A DNA stretch of 64,000 nt from Cohnella zeiphila (GCF_014212055.1 NZ_JACJVO010000022.1:1-64000); one strand, 5' to 3'. Numbered from the stretch's first letter, positions 20,429 through 29,161 are shown. Translations and numbers: made by a program. The notes: generated by a model from the letters alone, not told the origin.

Positions 20429-20875
20429 GTGAAGTTCAAGTACCCTCTGCAAAAGGTCGTCGATTTGAAAGGCAGCGAGAAATCGATGGCGGAATGGGAG
20501 TATGCCGCCGCCCTCGGCAAACTGCGGACCGAAGAGGAACGCTTCGAGGAGCTTCGGAGGCACCGGGAAGAGACGATGCGGCGGCTTGCCGAGCAGACGC
20601 TCCGCCCGACGCCGCTGGCGGAAATTCAGCGGCTTCAGAGCGAGATCGAATGGCTCGACCAGCGGATGAAGCATCAGCGGGCGGAAGTGCGGAAGGCGGA
20701 AGAATTGTCGGCGCTGCGGCAGCGGAAGCTTGCGGACAAGATGGTGGACGAGAAAGTGTGGCTCAAGGCGAGAGAGAAGGCGTACGAGCAGTTCCGCAGC
20801 GAGGCGCTCGCCCGCGAGCAGAACGAACTGGACGAGATGGCGATCATGAGATCGGCTGCATCGGCGCGCCGATAA
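20429..20875 (+). CDS. fliJ: Flagellar export protein FliJ
   Basis: 148 residues from a GTG start. MKFKYPLQKVVDLK is the typical FliJ beginning; the rest is an antiparallel coiled coil rich in Glu, Arg and Lys. FliJ sits in the central hole of the FliI hexamer, like the gamma subunit of F1, and couples it to FlhA. Directly after fliI as usual. Confidence 0.9.
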   Translation: MKFKYPLQKVVDLKGSEKSMAEWEYAAALGKLRTEEERFEELRRHREETMRRLAEQTLRPTPLAEIQRLQSEIEWLDQRMKHQRAEVRKAEELSALRQRKLADKMVDEKVWLKAREKAYEQFRSEALAREQNELDEMAIMRSAASARR

Positions 20876-20929
20876 ACAAGAACGCTTGACCCGGCAAGAT
20901 TACATCAAAGAACGGAAGGAGGGGATATC

Positions 20930-21841
20930 GTGTCGGGTTCCAATGTCGAGAAGAGCAGCTATTCCGGCTTCGAACGGTTCCTCTTTTTTCTGACCCCCGT
21001 CTTGTTCACCGCGGTTTTGCTCGGCGTGCTGATGCTGCTGTTCAATTCGAACTGGCGGCATTCGGCGCTGGAGATCGGCAACAAAATTCCGCTGCTGAGC
21101 TCCGTCATTCCCGATCCGGCGGAGCCGTCCCAGGCAGCGGGAAACGGCGGGCAGCAGCTTACGGTCGACAATGCCCGCCAAAAGGTGGATGAGCTTAACG
21201 CCCAACTGCTGGAGAAGCAGACGGCTTTGCAGCAGGAGCAGGGCAAAACGGCGGAACAGCAAAAAACGATCGACGACCTGAAAAACCAAATCTCATCGCT
21301 GAACAAGCAGATCGAGGACAAAACGATTACCGCCCAGCAATACGACGACAAAATCAAATCGCTGGCGAGCATGTACGGAAAGATGACGCCAAGCAAAGCC
21401 GCCCCGATCTTCGAGAAAATGACGGTCGAGGAAGCGGCGCTTGTGCTCGGCGCGATGTCGGACACGGAGCGGGGACGCATCCTCGAGAAAATGACGCCGA
21501 CGGTCGCGGCGGACGTGACGACGCGTCTGAAAGACGCCGATACGGTGCAGAACCAGGAGATCGCCGCTTTGCAAGCCAGAATCAAGCAACTGGAGGATCA
21601 GCTCGGAAACGGCGCCTCGACGCTTGATATGACGCAGCTGAAGATGACGTTCACGTCCATGCAGCCGGCCAAGGCAGCGACGCTGCTGCTTCAGATGGCG
21701 TCGAGCGATCAGGCGAAAACGATCAAGATTCTGGAAGCGCTGGACGATTCGTCGCGCTCCCAGGTGCTGGCGGCCATGTCGGACGAGGACAAGAAGGCGA
21801 CGGGCAAGCTGCTGGACAAGCTGATTCCCGCCAATCCGTAA
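20930..21841 (+). CDS. MotE/YlxF-like membrane protein with coiled coil and MgtE-N-like domain
   Basis: 303 residues from a GTG start (AAGGAGGGG upstream). One membrane helix (about residues 17-38), a Gln/Glu/Lys-rich coiled coil (about 78-145), and a C-terminal helical domain like the N domain of MgtE transporters (MTPSKAAPIFEKMTVEEAALVLGAM). This is the ylxF position of B. subtilis; the family was named MotE in proteobacteria, where it chaperones the stator protein MotC. A role in stator or motor assembly is likely but unproven in Firmicutes. Confidence 0.8.
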   Translation: MSGSNVEKSSYSGFERFLFFLTPVLFTAVLLGVLMLLFNSNWRHSALEIGNKIPLLSSVIPDPAEPSQAAGNGGQQLTVDNARQKVDELNAQLLEKQTALQQEQGKTAEQQKTIDDLKNQISSLNKQIEDKTITAQQYDDKIKSLASMYGKMTPSKAAPIFEKMTVEEAALVLGAMSDTERGRILEKMTPTVAADVTTRLKDADTVQNQEIAALQARIKQLEDQLGNGASTLDMTQLKMTFTSMQPAKAATLLLQMASSDQAKTIKILEALDDSSRSQVLAAMSDEDKKATGKLLDKLIPANP

Positions 21842-21887
21842 GCCTGCTGCGGATGCATGAGCGCTATGCGAAAGGAGGTGAAAAAAC

Positions 21888-23330
21888 ATGAATCTGGCCA
21901 TCAATCCGGTGATGACCGCACCTGTCAATGGAGGGAGCAACGGGGCAGCCTCAGGGGCGGGCGCCAAAGGAACGGGCTTCGCCGGAGCGCTCGTGCAGGC
22001 GCTGGGAGGAACGAACCCGCAGCAGCCGAACGGCGGAGGATTCACGCTTCCGATCGCGTTCGCGTCGCTTCTCGCGCAAAGCGGCAATTCCGATGCCGGA
22101 CAAACAGGCAGCGTCCTAATGTCCCTGCTCGGCAACCTGCTGAAGCAGCTTCAGCCGAATCAAGACGACAAAGGCGCGGCGACGACGCCAAGCGACGATT
22201 GGGCGCAGCTGCTGGCGGGCTTGCAGGCGCTGCTCGGACAGCTTCTGTCCGGCTTGCAGCCTCAGAACGATCCGCCCGGCGCACAGTCTGAGCCCGTGGA
22301 TGCGACGAGCTCCGTCGCGGACGGAACGGCTTCTTCCGGCATCGTTCCGGGCGCAGTCGCTATGACCGCAAGCCCGCTTCCGGCCGCTTTGCTTCCCCTT
22401 CTGCCGACGCTGCAGCAGGCGCTGCAACAACTGGCCGCGGCACCTGGCGCAACGGACGATCAGACGGCCGCCGCTCAAGCGGTGCTGGCTTGGCTGAACG
22501 GAAGCGGACTGGCGCAGACCGCCCAATCGCAGGGCGACGCCGCCGCGGCAACCGCCCTTCAGGCCGCGCAAGATCAGGCGGCCAATCCGCTTCAAGTGTC
22601 CCGTAATGCTTCGCAGCAACCGGAGATCGCTGTCGTCCAGACGGATACGCGTCCGTCGGTCGCGGCGTTCAAGGAACCGATCGTCCATTGGCATTGGACC
22701 CAGGCGGAAAACGCGCAAGCGGCCGAGCCGGCAGCCGTTGCCGGCGCGGACGACGCGCAGGCTGCGGGCGACCATACGGCGGCGCTTCCGTGGACGATGA
22801 CGGCACCGCATCAGGCGGCCGGCGCGCAGCAGGCACCTGCGGCAGTCTTGCCGGAACCCGTGCCGGTTCGTCAGTTCGCACAGCAGGTCGGACCTTATCT
22901 GGTGCGGCAATTCGTACTTTCCGGCGGCAACGGGGTAACGGAAGCGAAGCTGACCCTGCATCCGGAACAGCTGGGCCAGGTCGACGTGCGGATCGTGATG
23001 CAGGACGGGCAAATGACCGCCCAGTTCATCGCGCATAACGGCTCGGCGAAGGAACAGCTCGAGAACCAGATGGGGCTTCTGCGGACGGCGCTGCAAAATC
23101 AGGGAATCGACGTCGATCGCATGGATGTGTACCAACAGCAGGAATGGACGGGGTCCGCGGCGTTCCAAGGACAGGAGCAGCGGCACTCCGGGTCTCGGCA
23201 CGGCGGCGAGCCGGGCGGAGGCGGCGGAGGAAGCCGATTCGAGGACCAGACGGAGTTCGAGGCGGAGCTGGAGAGAACGTCCGCGCTTCGGGAGGCCGGA
23301 TACGGAGGCGAGTTGAACGTAACCGCCTAA
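21888..23330 (+). CDS. fliK: Flagellar hook-length control protein FliK
   Basis: 480 residues; AAAGGAGGTG lies 7 bases before the ATG. Residues 1-320 are Ala/Gln/Gly/Pro-rich and probably unfolded (molecular ruler part); residues about 325-430 form the FliK C-terminal domain with VTEAKLTLHPEQLGQVDVRI. The extreme tail is Gly/Ser/Arg-rich. FliK is exported while the hook grows and switches FlhB from hook to filament substrates. It fits with flgD and flgE downstream. Confidence 0.93.
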   Translation: MNLAINPVMTAPVNGGSNGAASGAGAKGTGFAGALVQALGGTNPQQPNGGGFTLPIAFASLLAQSGNSDAGQTGSVLMSLLGNLLKQLQPNQDDKGAATTPSDDWAQLLAGLQALLGQLLSGLQPQNDPPGAQSEPVDATSSVADGTASSGIVPGAVAMTASPLPAALLPLLPTLQQALQQLAAAPGATDDQTAAAQAVLAWLNGSGLAQTAQSQGDAAAATALQAAQDQAANPLQVSRNASQQPEIAVVQTDTRPSVAAFKEPIVHWHWTQAENAQAAEPAAVAGADDAQAAGDHTAALPWTMTAPHQAAGAQQAPAAVLPEPVPVRQFAQQVGPYLVRQFVLSGGNGVTEAKLTLHPEQLGQVDVRIVMQDGQMTAQFIAHNGSAKEQLENQMGLLRTALQNQGIDVDRMDVYQQQEWTGSAAFQGQEQRHSGSRHGGEPGGGGGGSRFEDQTEFEAELERTSALREAGYGGELNVTA

Positions 23331-23358
23331 ACGAACTTGCAAGGAGGTGAATCAATCG

Positions 23359-23823
23359 ATGGCCGTTACCGGCACAGGGGTCGTCTGGCCGAACTATTCG
23401 AGCCAGAATGCCCAGAAGGCGACGAATACCGGCTCGACGGAGCTGGGAAAGGACGAGTTCCTCGAGATTCTCGTCACTCAGCTTCAGAACCAGGATCCGA
23501 TGCAGCCGATGGAAGACAAAGATTTTATCGCGCAGATGGCGCAGTTCTCTTCGCTTGAGCAGATGCTCAACATGACCAACCAAATGACCGCTCTGCGTCA
23601 AGCGCCCGGAATGGCCGCGATGGTGCTCGGCATGAACGTGCAATGGACCGAGACCGACAGCTCGGGCAACTCCGCGGTCAAGAACGGCACGGTTAGCTCC
23701 GTGTTTTTGCGCGACGGCGTGCAGTATGTCAAAGTCGGCGACTCGGACGTGAAAATGGAAGACATCACTTCGATCTCGCTTCCGGCCGCGGACGACGGTA
23801 CGGGAGGGAACGCAAGTGAGTGA
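23359..23823 (+). CDS. flgD: Flagellar hook assembly (capping) protein FlgD
   Basis: 154 residues from ATG at 23359, 9 bases after AAGGAGGTG; the GTG inside that site at 23347 is unlikely. Conserved N-terminal part LGKDEFLEILVTQLQNQDPMQPMEDKDFIAQMAQFSSLEQ in two blocks. The C-terminal FlgD domain is short, as in Bacillales. FlgD caps the growing hook and is needed for FlgE polymerisation. It overlaps the next gene by 8 bases. Confidence 0.95.
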   Translation: MAVTGTGVVWPNYSSQNAQKATNTGSTELGKDEFLEILVTQLQNQDPMQPMEDKDFIAQMAQFSSLEQMLNMTNQMTALRQAPGMAAMVLGMNVQWTETDSSGNSAVKNGTVSSVFLRDGVQYVKVGDSDVKMEDITSISLPAADDGTGGNASE

Positions 23824-24214
23824 CCCGGTTCGGGTCGGACAACTGGCCGCAGGCCGGATCGGACCGCTCCAGGGTACGCCGCGCGAGCGCGCGCAGACGC
23901 AAGCGGGGGCCGCGGACAACGCCGTCAGCTTCCGTCAGTTGCTGGGTCGCGCGGAGCTGAAGTTCAGCCAGCATGCGCAGCAGCGATTGAAGCAGCGGGG
24001 AATCGAGCTTCAGCCCGAGCAGCTGGACCGCATCTCCAGCGCGGTGGACCAAGCCGCCGCCAAAGGGGCCAAAGATTCGCTCGTGCTTTATCGCGACATC
24101 GCCATGATCGTCAACGTTCCGAACCGGACGGTCGTCACCGCGATGGACGGTGCTTCGATGCAGGAGCACGTCTTCACGCAAATCGACAGCGCGGTCGTCG
24201 TCGGAGAAAGTTAA
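23816..24214 (+). CDS. Uncharacterised flagellar operon protein (TIGR02530 type)
   Basis: 132 residues from a GTG start overlapping flgD. No membrane segment. The core FSQHAQQRLKQRGIEL, then LDRISSAVDQAAAKGAKDSLVLYRD and IAMIVNVPNRTVVTAMD, matches a family seen only next to flgD and flgE in Firmicutes flagellar operons. Its function is unknown; position between the hook cap and the hook gene suggests hook assembly or a chaperone role. The C-terminal half looks like a small beta-rich domain. Confidence 0.85.
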   Translation: MSDPVRVGQLAAGRIGPLQGTPRERAQTQAGAADNAVSFRQLLGRAELKFSQHAQQRLKQRGIELQPEQLDRISSAVDQAAAKGAKDSLVLYRDIAMIVNVPNRTVVTAMDGASMQEHVFTQIDSAVVVGES

Positions 24215-24328
24215 AGAACGGAAACGCCTAGCGTTACGTCATAACGAGCCGGACCTCGTCAGGGGGCTCGCGGAACCGCGGATCGACCGAAGCGGTTCCC
24301 TCTCACAATCAGAGGAGGTAGATGACAG

Positions 24329-25150
24329 ATGTTGCGTTCCTTGTATTCCGGCGTATCCGGCATGCGCGGCTTCCAAACGAAGCTGGACGTGATCGGCAAC
24401 AATATCGCCAACGTGAATACCGCCGGATTCAAAGCCGGCCGCGTCATGTTCAAGGACATTCTGAGCCAGACCGTCGCCGGCGGCACGGCTCCCGTCGACG
24501 GCGTTAACGGCGGCGTCAATCCGAAGCAGATCGGACTCGGCGTCGCGATCGGGTCGATCGACACGGTTCATACGCCGGGCAGCGCGCAAACGACGAACGT
24601 GCCGACAGACCTGCGTATTGACGGCGACGGATTTTTCGTGGTCAGCACGGACGGAACGGATGCAACGGCTTACTTGACTCGTGCCGGCAACTTTACCGTT
24701 GACCCGAACGGCAACCTGGTTAACGAAGACGGAATGTTCGTCATGAGCGCCGGTGCAGCCGGTCCGATTCAGATTGATCCTACAACGTATACCTCTTTCT
24801 CCATCGGCCAAGACGGCTTCATTACGGCAACGAATACCGACGGAGAGACGGAGCAGCTTGACCAGATCGGGATCGCCAAAGTCACCAATCCGGGCGGTCT
24901 GGAGAAGGTCGGCAACAGTCTGTACAAGCTGACGCCGTACGCAGACGCCGGCGCCATCACGGACATTACGACGAATGCAGGCGACACGGGCCGGGGCGCC
25001 GTCATCGCCGGCCAGCTGGAAATGTCCAACGTCGACTTGACGAACGAGTTCACCGACATGATCGTGGCGCAGCGCGGCTTCCAGGCGAATTCGCGGATCA
25101 TCACGACGTCCGACTCGATTCTCGAAGAAGTCGTCAATCTGAAGCGGTAA
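24329..25150 (+). CDS. flgE: Flagellar hook protein FlgE (short Bacillus type; often labelled FlgG)
   Basis: 273 residues; GAGGAGG precedes the ATG. N-terminal MLRSLYSGVSGMRGFQTKLDVIGNNIANVNTAGFK in the rod/hook signature form, central beta-rich domain (LRIDGDGFFVV), and C-terminal GAVIAGQLEMSNVDLTNEFTDMIVAQRGFQANSRII that packs in the tube core. Length and gene position match the 264-residue hook protein of B. subtilis, and flgD lies just upstream, so FlgE rather than distal-rod FlgG is preferred. Confidence 0.9.
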   Translation: MLRSLYSGVSGMRGFQTKLDVIGNNIANVNTAGFKAGRVMFKDILSQTVAGGTAPVDGVNGGVNPKQIGLGVAIGSIDTVHTPGSAQTTNVPTDLRIDGDGFFVVSTDGTDATAYLTRAGNFTVDPNGNLVNEDGMFVMSAGAAGPIQIDPTTYTSFSIGQDGFITATNTDGETEQLDQIGIAKVTNPGGLEKVGNSLYKLTPYADAGAITDITTNAGDTGRGAVIAGQLEMSNVDLTNEFTDMIVAQRGFQANSRIITTSDSILEEVVNLKR

Positions 25151-25164
25151 TTGAAGTTCCGTCA

Positions 25165-25199
25165 GGGGAGGGAATGAACCTCCCCCGGCGGTTCGGGGG
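25165..25199 (+). promoter_or_regulatory. Two mutually exclusive hairpins covering the swrD ribosome site
   Basis: Hairpin 1 pairs GGGGAGG (25165-25171) with CCTCCCC (25179-25185). Hairpin 2 pairs CCCCCG (25182-25187) with CGGGGG (25194-25199), which is the Shine-Dalgarno of swrD. They share bases 25182-25185, so only one can form. This geometry is that of a translational switch; it has not been tested. Confidence 0.4.
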
Positions 25200-25215
25200 G
25201 ATCCGAAGTGATTAG
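25174..25215 (+). CDS. Possible 13-residue leader peptide overlapping the swrD start
   Basis: ATG at 25174 after AGGGGAGGGA opens a frame MNLPRRFGGIRSD ending in TAG at 25213-25215, 6-8 bases inside swrD. Ribosomes reading it would open both hairpins that cover the swrD ribosome site. The ribosome-site spacing is short. It is too short to be judged by codon use; it may be chance. Confidence 0.25.
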   Translation: MNLPRRFGGIRSD

Positions 25216-25441
25216 CTTGACTCGCCTGAACGGCACGACCTTGCACATCAACGCCTTGCTGATCGAGACGGTGGAACAGACGCCGGACACGATCATTACG
25301 CTAACGACTGGAAAAAAATACATAGTGCTCGAAAATTCTTCGGATGTGATCCGGTCCATCCGGCAATATTTGCGCAGCATCGGCGTGTTGGCGGCAGTCA
25401 CCGCTCCGCCAGACACCCAATCGGAGGGGGCAACGTCATGA
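25208..25441 (+). CDS. swrD: SwrD/FlbD family flagellar protein
   Basis: 77 residues from a GTG start, GGGGGGA 6 bases upstream. MISLTRLNGTTLHINALLIETVEQTPDTIITLTTGKKYIVLE is the complete FlbD-like fold in three conserved blocks (ISLTRLNG, INALLIE, TTGKKYIV). In B. subtilis the gene at this position (ylzI, swrD) raises torque or stator function and is needed for swarming. It ends overlapping fliL by 4 bases. Confidence 0.9.
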   Translation: MISLTRLNGTTLHINALLIETVEQTPDTIITLTTGKKYIVLENSSDVIRSIRQYLRSIGVLAAVTAPPDTQSEGATS

Positions 25442-25920
25442 AGAAAATGTTACCTTGGCTCGTTTCGCTGCTTCTGGCGATAACGCTGATCGTCATCGTC
25501 GGACTTTATTCCTGGTCTACGCTATTCGGCGATACCAAGTCGAACGATCCGGCTAAGCAAGCCCAAGACAGCGTCAAGGACGTTGTGGCCAAACCGATGT
25601 CTGCGGATGAGATCATCAAGGTCACGTCCGAATTGAACGATATTGCGACGAACATCGCGGATACCGAATACGTGGTGAAGCTCAGCCTGAGCTTCCAATT
25701 CGACAGCGCTGCGGCAAAAACCGAATTCGACAAAATCAAGGATTTGCAGATCAAGCCGCTCGTCAACCGCTCGCTCTGGGTGCTTCAGCCCGATCAGCTC
25801 AGCGGCACGCAAGGCAAGGACGCGCTGTGCGCCGAACTCATCAATTCGATCAATCCCGTCCTCACCAAGGGGAAGCTGACCAAGGTCGAGATCACGGATT
25901 TTATGATGACTCAAATCTAG
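25438..25920 (+). CDS. fliL: Flagellar basal-body-associated protein FliL
   Basis: 160 residues. One N-terminal membrane helix (about residues 5-27) and an extracytoplasmic domain with SLSFQFDS and KDALCAELINSINPVLTKGKLTKVEITDFMMTQ in two blocks, as in FliL, which forms a ring around the stator units. GGAGGGGG precedes the start; the ATG overlaps the swrD stop. Confidence 0.92.
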   Translation: MKKMLPWLVSLLLAITLIVIVGLYSWSTLFGDTKSNDPAKQAQDSVKDVVAKPMSADEIIKVTSELNDIATNIADTEYVVKLSLSFQFDSAAAKTEFDKIKDLQIKPLVNRSLWVLQPDQLSGTQGKDALCAELINSINPVLTKGKLTKVEITDFMMTQI

Positions 25921-25965
25921 CAATCGGCATGCTTCATAGAACGCCTTCGGAAAGGGGTGAGAAGA

Positions 25966-26967
25966 TTGGTTGACGTTCTTTCGCAAAACGAGATCGACGC
26001 GCTCCTGGCGGCGCTGTCCTCCGGCGAGATGGATGCGGAGGAGCTGAAGAAGGAAGAAGCGCAAAAGAAGGTGCGCGCCTACGACTTCAAACGGGCCGTT
26101 CGCTTCTCCAAAGACCATATTCGGAGCTTGACCCGCATTCACGAGAATTTCGCGCGATTCCTGACGACCTACTTCTCGGCGCAGCTCCGGACGTTCGTGC
26201 AGATCAGCGTCGTGCAGGTCGAACAGCTTCCCTACGACGAATTCATTCGATCCATTCCGAAGATGACGATCCTCAACATATTCGAGGCCGAACCGCTGGA
26301 AGGACGGATGGTGCTCGAGGTCCACCCGAACGTCGCGTTCGCGATGCTGGACCGGCTGCTCGGGGGAGCGGGCTCCGCGCCGACCAAGATCGGCAGCCTG
26401 ACGGAGATCGAGACGATCATCATGGAGAAAATTTTCAGCCGGGCGCTCGAATCCCTTCAGGAAGCCTGGAGGACGATCGTCGAAGTGGAGCCGCGGCTGG
26501 AAGCGCTGGAGACGAACCCGCAGTTCATGCAGATCGTCTCCCCGAACGAGACGATCGCCCTGATCTCCTTGAGCACCAAGATCGGCGACACTACCGGAAT
26601 GATCAACTTATGTATTCCGCACGTCGTCATCGAACCGATCATGTCGAAGCTGTCCGTCCACCACTGGTTCGTCTCGCAGAAGAAAACCCGGGCGCCGGAC
26701 GAAGTGCTTCAGCTGGAGCAGCGGGTCAGCAAGGCGAAGCTTCCGATTGTCGCCGAGCTCGGTTCTTCCCGAATTTCCGTGCAAGAGTTCCTCAATCTGG
26801 CGGTCGGGGACGTCATCGCGCTGAACCGTTCGACCGACGAGGGACTGGAGATCAAGGTCGGCGACAAGCTGAAATATATCGGCAGTCCGGGAACCGTGCG
26901 CGACAGAATGGCCGTGCAGATTCACGAGATCGTAAGCGAAGGAGTGGAAGAGTTCAATGACGAGTAA
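25966..26967 (+). CDS. fliM: Flagellar motor switch protein FliM
   Basis: 333 residues from TTG at 25966 (M-VDVLSQNEIDALLAAL), AAAGGGGTGA immediately upstream; a GTG within that site at 25957 is unlikely. The N-terminal LSQNEIDALL peptide binds phospho-CheY; the middle CheC-like domain and the C-terminal SpoA domain (IVAELGSSRISVQEFLNLAVGDVI) build the C ring with FliG and FliY. It overlaps fliY by 11 bases. Confidence 0.96.
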   Translation: MVDVLSQNEIDALLAALSSGEMDAEELKKEEAQKKVRAYDFKRAVRFSKDHIRSLTRIHENFARFLTTYFSAQLRTFVQISVVQVEQLPYDEFIRSIPKMTILNIFEAEPLEGRMVLEVHPNVAFAMLDRLLGGAGSAPTKIGSLTEIETIIMEKIFSRALESLQEAWRTIVEVEPRLEALETNPQFMQIVSPNETIALISLSTKIGDTTGMINLCIPHVVIEPIMSKLSVHHWFVSQKKTRAPDEVLQLEQRVSKAKLPIVAELGSSRISVQEFLNLAVGDVIALNRSTDEGLEIKVGDKLKYIGSPGTVRDRMAVQIHEIVSEGVEEFNDE

Positions 26968-28204
26968 GGACTACTTGTCTCAGGAAGAGATCGACGCCCT
27001 GCTCCGTCAGACGGCCGGGGAAGACAGCACGCCCCCGGCCTCGGAAGGCGGAGGCGCCTTGTCCGTGGACGATTATTTGACGCCGATGGAGCAGGACGCG
27101 CTCGGCGAGATCGGCAATATCACGTTCGGCAGCGCCGCGACGGCGTTGTCGACGCTGCTCGGTCGGAAAGTGGACATTACGACGCCTCAAGTGTCGATGA
27201 TCTCCCGGGATCAGTTCGTCAGCGAGTTCCCGAAGCCCCATGTCGCGGTGCATGTCCGCTATGTAGACGGATTCGAGGGCATCAACTCGCTCGTGATCAA
27301 ATCCCATGATGCGCAGATTATCGCCGACTTGATGCTTGGCGGCACCGGCAACGTCACCAGCGAAGAGCTGAACGAGATTCATATCAGCGCCGTTCAGGAA
27401 GCGATGAACCAGATGATGGGATCGTCGGCCACCTCGATGTCTACGATCTTCAACCGCTTCGTCAACATCTCGCCGCCGGGCGTGGACATCATGGACGTGA
27501 AAAGCAACTCCGGCGTCTCCAACCTGCCGTCGGAGAACGTATTCGTCAAAGTCTCGTTCCGTTTGAAGATCGGCGACTTGATCGATTCGACGATCATGCA
27601 GCTTTTGACCGTCCAATTCTCGAAGGATCTGGTCTCGTCGCTGATCGGCTCGTCCGATCCGGCTCCGGCTCCGGCGCAGACAACGTCGCCGGCCCCAGCT
27701 CCGACGCCGGCCCCGGCGGCGCAGGCGCCCGCGCCGGCGAGCCCGCCGCCTGCATCCGCGCCGCAGTACGCGCCTCCGCCCGCGGCGGCGGCTCCGCATC
27801 CGGCCTATCCGGCGGCTCCTTATCCGCCGCAGCCGGATCCGTCGCATCCGCAGACGCTCGGCGGCGTCGGCGCGAATCGGAACGTCAACGTGCAGCCCGT
27901 GCAGTTCTCGGGCTTCGGGGGAAGCGGCTTCGCCCAGGCGGACGAGACGAACCTGAATTTGCTGTTGGACATTCCGCTCAAGGTAACGGTCGAGCTCGGG
28001 CGCACCAAGAAGCAGATCAAGGAAATTTTGGAACTGTCCCAAGGTTCCATTATTGAGCTGGACAAGCTGGCCGGCGAACCCGTCGACATCTTGGTGAACA
28101 ACAAGCTGATTGCGAAAGGCGAGGTCGTCGTCATCGACGAAAATTTCGGCGTGCGGGTCACGGACATCGTAAGCCAATGGGATCGAGTCCAAAAAATTCA
28201 ATAA
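26957..28204 (+). CDS. fliY: Flagellar motor switch phosphatase FliY
   Basis: 415 residues. N-terminal LSQEEIDALL CheY-binding peptide, a CheC-type phosphatase domain with two E-x3-N motifs (EIGNITFGSA near residue 53 and EAMNQMMGSS near residue 152), a Pro/Ala-rich linker of about 75 residues (about 233-310), and the FliN-like SpoA domain at the C terminus (LLLDIPLKVTVELG...). It is both a C-ring subunit and a phospho-CheY phosphatase. The linker is longer than I expect from the 378-residue B. subtilis protein. Confidence 0.95.
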   Translation: MTSKDYLSQEEIDALLRQTAGEDSTPPASEGGGALSVDDYLTPMEQDALGEIGNITFGSAATALSTLLGRKVDITTPQVSMISRDQFVSEFPKPHVAVHVRYVDGFEGINSLVIKSHDAQIIADLMLGGTGNVTSEELNEIHISAVQEAMNQMMGSSATSMSTIFNRFVNISPPGVDIMDVKSNSGVSNLPSENVFVKVSFRLKIGDLIDSTIMQLLTVQFSKDLVSSLIGSSDPAPAPAQTTSPAPAPTPAPAAQAPAPASPPPASAPQYAPPPAAAAPHPAYPAAPYPPQPDPSHPQTLGGVGANRNVNVQPVQFSGFGGSGFAQADETNLNLLLDIPLKVTVELGRTKKQIKEILELSQGSIIELDKLAGEPVDILVNNKLIAKGEVVVIDENFGVRVTDIVSQWDRVQKIQ

Positions 28205-28225
28205 TACCACTGGGAGGAACCAGAA

Positions 28226-28588
28226 ATGGCAAACCGGATTTTAATCGTAGACGACGCGGCGTTCATGAGAATGATGATTCGCGACATTCTGACGAAGAAC
28301 GGCTATGAAGTCGTAGGAGAAGCGCAAGACGGCGCCCAGGCGATCGAGAAATACAAGGAGCTGCAGCCGGACCTGATCACGATGGACATCACGATGCCGG
28401 AGATGGACGGGATCGCGGCGCTCAAGGAAATCCGCAAGCTCGATACGAACGCCAAAGTGATCATGTGCTCCGCAATGGGCCAGCAGGCGATGGTCATCGA
28501 CGCGATCCAAGCGGGAGCCAAAGATTTTATCGTCAAGCCGTTCCAAGCGGACCGGGTCATCGAGGCGATTAAGAAGACGCTGGGTTAA
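28226..28588 (+). CDS. cheY: Chemotaxis response regulator CheY
   Basis: 120-residue single receiver domain: acidic pair Asp9-Asp10, phosphoacceptor Asp54 in TMDITMPEMDG, Ser/Thr switch in MCSAMG and Lys in FIVKPF. Phosphorylated by CheA, it binds FliM and FliY; in B. subtilis this promotes counter-clockwise rotation and smooth swimming. TGGGAGG precedes the ATG. Confidence 0.97.
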   Translation: MANRILIVDDAAFMRMMIRDILTKNGYEVVGEAQDGAQAIEKYKELQPDLITMDITMPEMDGIAALKEIRKLDTNAKVIMCSAMGQQAMVIDAIQAGAKDFIVKPFQADRVIEAIKKTLG

Positions 28589-28609
28589 CGGGCGCAAGGA
28601 ATTCAAGTG

Positions 28610-29161
28610 ATGCCATCATTATTGCTTGCCGGGGAACAGCCTTTCCCCGATTCGGGCTGGAGCGCTTGGGACATGATCCGAATCCTGCTTGTCCTTGGAC
28701 TGGTCGTCGCCTTGATCCTGTTCGTGCTCCGCTTTATCGGCAAGCGGAACCGCGGATGGTGGATGAACCGCTCGCTTCGTTCCTTGGGCGGACTGGCTGT
28801 CGGAGCGAACAAGTCGATGCAGATCGTAGAATGGAACGGCCGGATTTACGTGCTCGGGGTCGGCGAGAACGTCACGCTGCTGGAGGCGATCACCGATCCC
28901 GAGCAGGTGGCCGCCCTGTTGGCCGAACACGACTCGGCCAATGCGGTCCCCGACAACTCCGTGGGCGCATGGCTGCAGAGGCTGAAGCAGCGCGGACAAC
29001 CGTCGGCTTCGAATGACGGAGGCTCCGGCGAAAGCGAAGGTCCGTCGATGAGCTTCGAACAGACGCTGGAAAACCGCTTGCGGCAGATGTCGGAACGGCG
29101 GGAGAAGGTCGGGCAGCTGCTGGACCGAAGCCGTTCCGAAGATCGGACGGATGAACCATGA
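28610..29161 (+). CDS. fliO: Flagellar biosynthesis protein FliO
   Basis: 183 residues from ATG 28610 (AAGGA 9 bases upstream; GTG 28607 also possible). One membrane helix (about residues 22-42), then the small FliO domain LGGLAVGANKSMQIVEWNGRIYVLGVGENVTLLE in two blocks, then a Ser/Gly/Glu-rich tail. FliO helps assemble the FliP ring of the export gate. The gene overlaps fliP by 4 bases. Confidence 0.9.
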   Translation: MPSLLLAGEQPFPDSGWSAWDMIRILLVLGLVVALILFVLRFIGKRNRGWWMNRSLRSLGGLAVGANKSMQIVEWNGRIYVLGVGENVTLLEAITDPEQVAALLAEHDSANAVPDNSVGAWLQRLKQRGQPSASNDGGSGESEGPSMSFEQTLENRLRQMSERREKVGQLLDRSRSEDRTDEP

